Shown: positions 60,304-64,000 of the stretch, piece by piece
Layout of the letters: each line of letters begins with the position of its first letter
Position numbering within the stretch: the first letter of the stretch is position 1
Assembly: GCF_022869785.1 (NCBI RefSeq)
Contig: NZ_CP094997.1
Span: 5,332,001 to 5,396,000 of the forward strand
Direction: 5' to 3'
DNA length: 64,000 nt
From: Dyadobacter chenwenxiniae
GTDB taxonomy: Bacteria; Bacteroidota; Bacteroidia; Cytophagales; Spirosomataceae
Made by a program: the position numbers and the translations under genes
Notes under the pieces: model-generated
What the model was told of the DNA's origin: nothing
What the model saw: the letters and a program-made list of their open reading frames with translations, nothing else
Databases searched by the model: none

Positions 60304-61752
60304 ATGCTTACTCTTCTTTTAATACTTTTACCCATTGCCGCAGGCGTTCTTACGCTTCTTTCGGGCGAACGCCTGGCGAAGCAAGTTGCTTTGGTGAGCG
60401 GTCTGGCCGTTCTCGGCGTTGCCATTGCTGCCTGGCTGCAATTTGATCCGGCTGCGGGCACGCAATTCAGCTTTAAATATGCTTGGCTGGCATCGGGAGG
60501 CATTTCCTTCGCTGCCGGGATCGACGGGATCAGTTTGGTTCTCGTTCTGCTTACGACATTTCTGACACCACTTATTATCCTTTCTGCATTCAATCACGAT
60601 TACAGAAAACCCGCTTCCTTTTATTCCCTGATCTTGTTCATGGAAGCCGCATTAATCGGCGTTTTTACGGCTACGGATGCATTTTTGTTTTATCTGTTTT
60701 TCGAAGCGGCACTTATTCCGGTCTATTTCCTTGCGGCCATCTGGGGTGGCGAGAATCGTTTAAAAGTCACATTCAAGTTCTTCATTTACACCATCTTCGG
60801 GAGTTTGTTAATGTTGGTTGGCCTGGTTTATTTGTATTACCAAACTCCCGGCACGCATACTTCCGAGATCACCGCATTTTACGCATTACAGCTTAGCAAG
60901 CAGGTTCAGGGCTTTATTTTCTGGGCATTCTTCATTGCTTTTGCGATCAAAATGCCACTTTTCCCTTTCCACACCTGGCAACCAGACACTTATACAGAAT
61001 CCCCTACGCCAGCGACCATGCTGCTTTCAGGGATTATGCTGAAAATGGGGGTTTACGGTTTGATCCGTTTTTTGCTCCCAATCGTCCCGGGCGGGATGGA
61101 GGTTTGGGGCACAATGGCGATGGTCCTATCGGTTATCGGCATTATTTACGGTTCCATCATAGCCATCCAGCAAAGTGATATGAAGCGGTTAATCGCTTAT
61201 TCTTCCTTTGCGCACGTTGGCTTAATGGCGGCAGGGGTTTTCTCTTATTCCATCAATGGATTACAGGGAGCGCTTATTCAAATGCTGGCGCACGGAATCA
61301 ATGTAATCGGCTTGTTTTTTATCATTGACATTATTTATTCCCGCACCAAAACGCGCTATCTGGATCAGCTGGGCGGCATTACGCAGAGTACGCCGCATTT
61401 GAGCGTTTACTTTATGATTTTGCTGCTGGGAAGCGTTGCCCTTCCGCTGACGAATGGTTTTGTGGGCGAATTCCTGCTATTATCGAGCGTTTTCCAATAT
61501 GACGGCTGGCTGGGTGCCATTGCCGGTCTTACCATCATTTTAGGGTCGGTTTATATGCTGCGCCTTTTTCAAAAATCCATGTTCGGGCCTCGTTCCAAAT
61601 GGGTTGAAGGTTTTCAGGATCTTACCATGAGCGAGCGCGCTGTGCTTTTGCCGTTGGTTATCATGGTTTTCTGGATTGGCATTTATCCCAACACGTTTCT
61701 GAAATTAACAGAGCCAGCTGTAAGTCAACTTTTACAAATGGTTAATAACTAG
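60304..61752 (+). CDS. nuoM: NADH-quinone oxidoreductase subunit M
   Basis: NuoM is the middle antiporter-like proton pump. The 482-residue protein shows LFYLFFEAALIPVYFLAAIWGG, FAIKMPLFPFHTWQPDTYTESPTPATMLLSGIMLKMGVYG (the quinone-oxidoreductase transmembrane signature) and AYSSFAHVGLMAAGVFS. The length is typical. It lies 47 bases downstream of nuoL. Confidence 0.96.
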   Translation: MLTLLLILLPIAAGVLTLLSGERLAKQVALVSGLAVLGVAIAAWLQFDPAAGTQFSFKYAWLASGGISFAAGIDGISLVLVLLTTFLTPLIILSAFNHDYRKPASFYSLILFMEAALIGVFTATDAFLFYLFFEAALIPVYFLAAIWGGENRLKVTFKFFIYTIFGSLLMLVGLVYLYYQTPGTHTSEITAFYALQLSKQVQGFIFWAFFIAFAIKMPLFPFHTWQPDTYTESPTPATMLLSGIMLKMGVYGLIRFLLPIVPGGMEVWGTMAMVLSVIGIIYGSIIAIQQSDMKRLIAYSSFAHVGLMAAGVFSYSINGLQGALIQMLAHGINVIGLFFIIDIIYSRTKTRYLDQLGGITQSTPHLSVYFMILLLGSVALPLTNGFVGEFLLLSSVFQYDGWLGAIAGLTIILGSVYMLRLFQKSMFGPRSKWVEGFQDLTMSERAVLLPLVIMVFWIGIYPNTFLKLTEPAVSQLLQMVNN

Positions 61753-61759
61753 TCAAAAT

Positions 61760-63157
61760 ATGTATCCCATTATATTGTTGTCTGTTCTTGGCATCGTAAC
61801 CCTGTTTTTGGGCTTTTCGAAATCAAAGAATATTTTGCTTCCTGCCGTGTTATTCTTCCTCGTTCTTGCCCTAGCCAGCAATTTCGTGGAATGGAACAAA
61901 GGCCCGTTGCTTTATTTTTATGACATGCTGCGCGTTGACAATCTGACACTTGCATTCAATGGCATTGTCTTGCTATCCGCATTTATGATCGTGGCCATTT
62001 CAGGAGGTTTTCAAGACAACCCGGATTCAGAGCCGGCAGAATATTTTGGATTAATGCTCTTTTCGCTTGTGGGAGCGCTGATGATGATCGGATTTGAACA
62101 CATGATCATGCTTTTTATAGGTGTTGAAATCTTGTCCGTTGCGATGTATATTCTGACAGGAAGCAACAAACGAAATCTTCGTTCGAATGAAGCTGCATTG
62201 AAATATTTCCTGATGGGCGCGTTTGCAACAGGCTTTATGCTTTTTGGAATTACATTGATTTATGGAGCAACCGGATCATTCAAAATCGCCCATATTCAAG
62301 GTTTTGCATCCAACATTCAGGCAAACAGCCAGCCTTACATTCTATATGCGGGCTTATTGCTTTTGTTAATTGGAATGCTTTTCAAAGTTTCAGCAGCGCC
62401 TTTCCATTTCTGGACGCCGGATGTTTACGAAGGCGCTCCGACGATTTTCACAACATTCATGTCAACAATCGTCAAAACGGCTGGTTTTGCTGCACTTTTT
62501 AGATTGTTAAGCACTTCTTTCAGTGGTATTTACAGTTTCTGGTGGGTTGTTATCGCTGCCATTGCTGTGCTCACATTGCTTGTCGGGAACATTGGTGCAA
62601 CGAGTCAGAACAGCTTCAAACGAATGCTGGCTTACTCGGGAATTTCACATGCCGGTTATATGCTTATTGCATTGACTGCATTGACCAAACCATCGCAAAG
62701 CGCCATCGTATTTTATTCGTTTGCTTACTCGCTTTCAACCATTTGCGCATTTGGCGTTTTAATGTTGGTTTCAAAAGAAAAGACATTCGAAGGACAGCCT
62801 AACGAGCGCTACGAGGCATTTAATGGTCTGGCAAAACAAAATCCTTTGCTCGCATTCGTACTGGCGGTTTCGATGCTGTCATTGGCGGGGATTCCGTTAA
62901 CAGCCGGTTTTTGGGGTAAATTTTTCATCTTTACGAGTGCAGCGGACAGAGGGATCATCTGGATCACAGTCGTTGCCGTTTTGATGTCGGCGGTTGGGAT
63001 TTACTATTATTTCCGTGTAATTATCGCTTCTTATTTAAGAGAAGGAGATATGATCAAAATCCGCGTCGCACCATTTTATCAATTGATTTTATTGCTTGCC
63101 ACGTTCCTGACAATTCTCTTCGGACTTGCTCCGGGTATATTCGAGGGCCTGATATAA
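61760..63157 (+). CDS. nuoN: NADH-quinone oxidoreductase subunit N
   Basis: NuoN is the third antiporter-like proton pump of complex I. The 465-residue sequence has FKVSAAPFHFWTPDVYEGAPT, AYSGISHAGYMLIAL and LAGIPLTAGFWGKFFIF, as expected, and FIGVEILSVAMYILTGS near the N-terminus. It starts eight bases after the nuoM stop and closes the operon. It ends 11 bases from the stop of the convergent hydrolase, with no clear terminator between. Confidence 0.96.
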   Translation: MYPIILLSVLGIVTLFLGFSKSKNILLPAVLFFLVLALASNFVEWNKGPLLYFYDMLRVDNLTLAFNGIVLLSAFMIVAISGGFQDNPDSEPAEYFGLMLFSLVGALMMIGFEHMIMLFIGVEILSVAMYILTGSNKRNLRSNEAALKYFLMGAFATGFMLFGITLIYGATGSFKIAHIQGFASNIQANSQPYILYAGLLLLLIGMLFKVSAAPFHFWTPDVYEGAPTIFTTFMSTIVKTAGFAALFRLLSTSFSGIYSFWWVVIAAIAVLTLLVGNIGATSQNSFKRMLAYSGISHAGYMLIALTALTKPSQSAIVFYSFAYSLSTICAFGVLMLVSKEKTFEGQPNERYEAFNGLAKQNPLLAFVLAVSMLSLAGIPLTAGFWGKFFIFTSAADRGIIWITVVAVLMSAVGIYYYFRVIIASYLREGDMIKIRVAPFYQLILLLATFLTILFGLAPGIFEGLI

Positions 63158-63168
63158 ATCACCTGTAA

Positions 63169-64000
63169 TTAGTTCGGTGGTAAAAAATCGTTGACGCTCA
63201 TCCAATGCAGGCAGCGACCAAACCATTCATTCAGACCAGGCGTCTCGGGATAGCCATGCTCCCCTTTCGAATAAATGTGCATGTCCGTCGCAACGCCATT
63301 GGCATTGAGCGCCTCATAGAATTTAATGCTATTTAAAACAGGCACAACGGTGTCATCCCCGGCGTGTGTGAGGAACGCGGGCGGCGTTGTTTTCTTTACT
63401 TGCAGCTCGTTTGAAAAATACCTGACCTTTTCAGCCGTAGGCGACGCACCTAATAGATTGCTGCTGGAACCCTTATGACCGATTTTATCCAGTAAACTGA
63501 TCACAGGATAAACCAGAATCATAAAATCAGGGCGGAGGATGGTCTTTTCAGGATTGTCAATGAATGTGCTGTCATAATGTGTCCCGGCCGTTGCTGCCAG
63601 GTGGCCGCCTGCCGAAAAGCCCATGATCCCAATTTTTGCCGGATCTATTTTCCACTCCTTTGCACGCTCCCGCACCGTCTTAATGGCTTGCTGCGCATCC
63701 TGCAACGGGCCGAGGGACTTATCCTTCATGGTCTTGTCGTCGGGCAACCTGTATTTCAATATAATGGCAGCGATTCCCGACTTGTTCAATTCCCTGGCGA
63801 TCCTGTAACCTTCCCATTCCATCACCAGCACGCCGTAACCGCCACCGGGGCACACGATCACCGCCGACCCATTGGCTGTTCCCGCGGGAGGCAAAAAGAC
63901 GGTTAATGTTGGCTTGGACACCTTTCTGATGACCTGATCTTTGCTGCTTTCTTCATCAGGCCCCGCAATCGCGTTCGGGACTTTGCCTGGATAAAGCGGC
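63169..64000 (-). CDS. Alpha/beta hydrolase (partial, runs off the right end)
   Basis: A BD-FAE/esterase-type alpha/beta hydrolase cut by the window edge. The open frame continues upstream from the internal GTG at 63921 to base 64000, with the in-frame family-like lead LYPGKVPNAIAGPDEE before PTLTVFLPPAGTANG, so the true start is outside. Visible signatures are CPGGGYGVL (oxyanion hole region), nucleophile Ser in GFSAGGHLAATAG, Asp in HAGDDTVVPVLNS and His in KGEHGYPET. Such enzymes often remove acetyl or feruloyl groups from polysaccharides. It is convergent with nuoN. Confidence 0.87.
   Translation of the reverse strand, partial: PLYPGKVPNAIAGPDEESSKDQVIRKVSKPTLTVFLPPAGTANGSAVIVCPGGGYGVLVMEWEGYRIARELNKSGIAAIILKYRLPDDKTMKDKSLGPLQDAQQAIKTVRERAKEWKIDPAKIGIMGFSAGGHLAATAGTHYDSTFIDNPEKTILRPDFMILVYPVISLLDKIGHKGSSSNLLGASPTAEKVRYFSNELQVKKTTPPAFLTHAGDDTVVPVLNSIKFYEALNANGVATDMHIYSKGEHGYPETPGLNEWFGRCLHWMSVNDFLPPN

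Noticed and set aside
1..64000. tRNA, rRNA or other structured RNA genes
   Set aside because: Intergenic spaces are mostly under 300 bases, and I recognised no tRNA-like or rRNA sequence in them by eye; a covariance-model search would be decisive.

Overview
The window looks like a chromosomal segment of a Bacteroidota bacterium, most likely Cytophagales and plausibly Dyadobacter or a close relative. The taxonomic call is inference. It rests on a C-terminal type IX secretion (T9SS) sorting domain, Bacteroidota-type promoters (TAnnTTTG at -7, sometimes with TTG 17-23 bases upstream), the acpP-fabF-rnc block, Bacteroidota families such as DUF5606 and DUF5618, and weak or absent Shine-Dalgarno sequences. 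No rRNA, tRNA, CRISPR array, prophage, transposase or biosynthetic island was seen. Most of the window is housekeeping genes in short operons, bounded by strong hairpin terminators.

Layout. 1-6.7 kb: SPOR lipoprotein, a GDP-mannose dehydratase gene broken by two frameshifts, a secreted thioredoxin, EngB, a DUF5606 protein, deoC overlapping a glycosyltransferase, and a FabH-like ketoacyl synthase. 6.7-20.7 kb: M1 metallopeptidase, MeaB GTPase, small lipoproteins, an unannotated 39-residue membrane ORF before a lipid kinase and a SUI1 factor, a palindromic repeat cluster, an orphan MacB-type permease, gamma-glutamyltransferase, DUF985 cupin, NudK, YtxH, SIMPL and MarR proteins. 20.9-24.0 kb is the most accessory-looking part: a secreted metzincin protease with a T9SS tail followed by two tandem paralogous lipoproteins. 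24.1-32.5 kb: PEP carboxylase, XerC-like recombinase, ribosomal protein bS21, Ppx/GppA, a large zinc protease and a leaderless M23-type protein. 32.6-42.7 kb: a CtpA-SDR-MFS operon, acetoacetyl-CoA synthetase, a pseudouridine synthase with a repeat-rich N-terminal extension, HtrA and Hsp20. 42.9-57.9 kb: rnc-fabF-acpP, metal-type KdsA with a PAP2 phosphatase, a GyrI-like protein, a Tag variant, GDPD, PfkB kinase, DUF5618, cysS with an M28 peptidase, PBP1C, glycerol kinase and an exonuclease. 57.9-63.2 kb: nuoK-L-M-N, encoding the membrane arm of complex I. An alpha/beta hydrolase runs off the right edge.

Main themes are envelope and exported proteins (proteases, lipoproteins, PBP1C, KdsA), fatty-acid synthesis (acpP, fabF, a FabH homologue), central metabolism (ppc, deoC, glpK, acetoacetyl-CoA synthetase) and respiration (nuoKLMN). 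I found no convincing new defence or mobile system. The best leads are the metzincin/lipoprotein-pair locus with phased repeats in the marR-metzincin intergenic region, the phased CATTnTGTC repeats upstream of hsp20, paired palindromes between pbpC and glpK, the 39-residue membrane ORF, and the low-complexity extension of the pseudouridine synthase.
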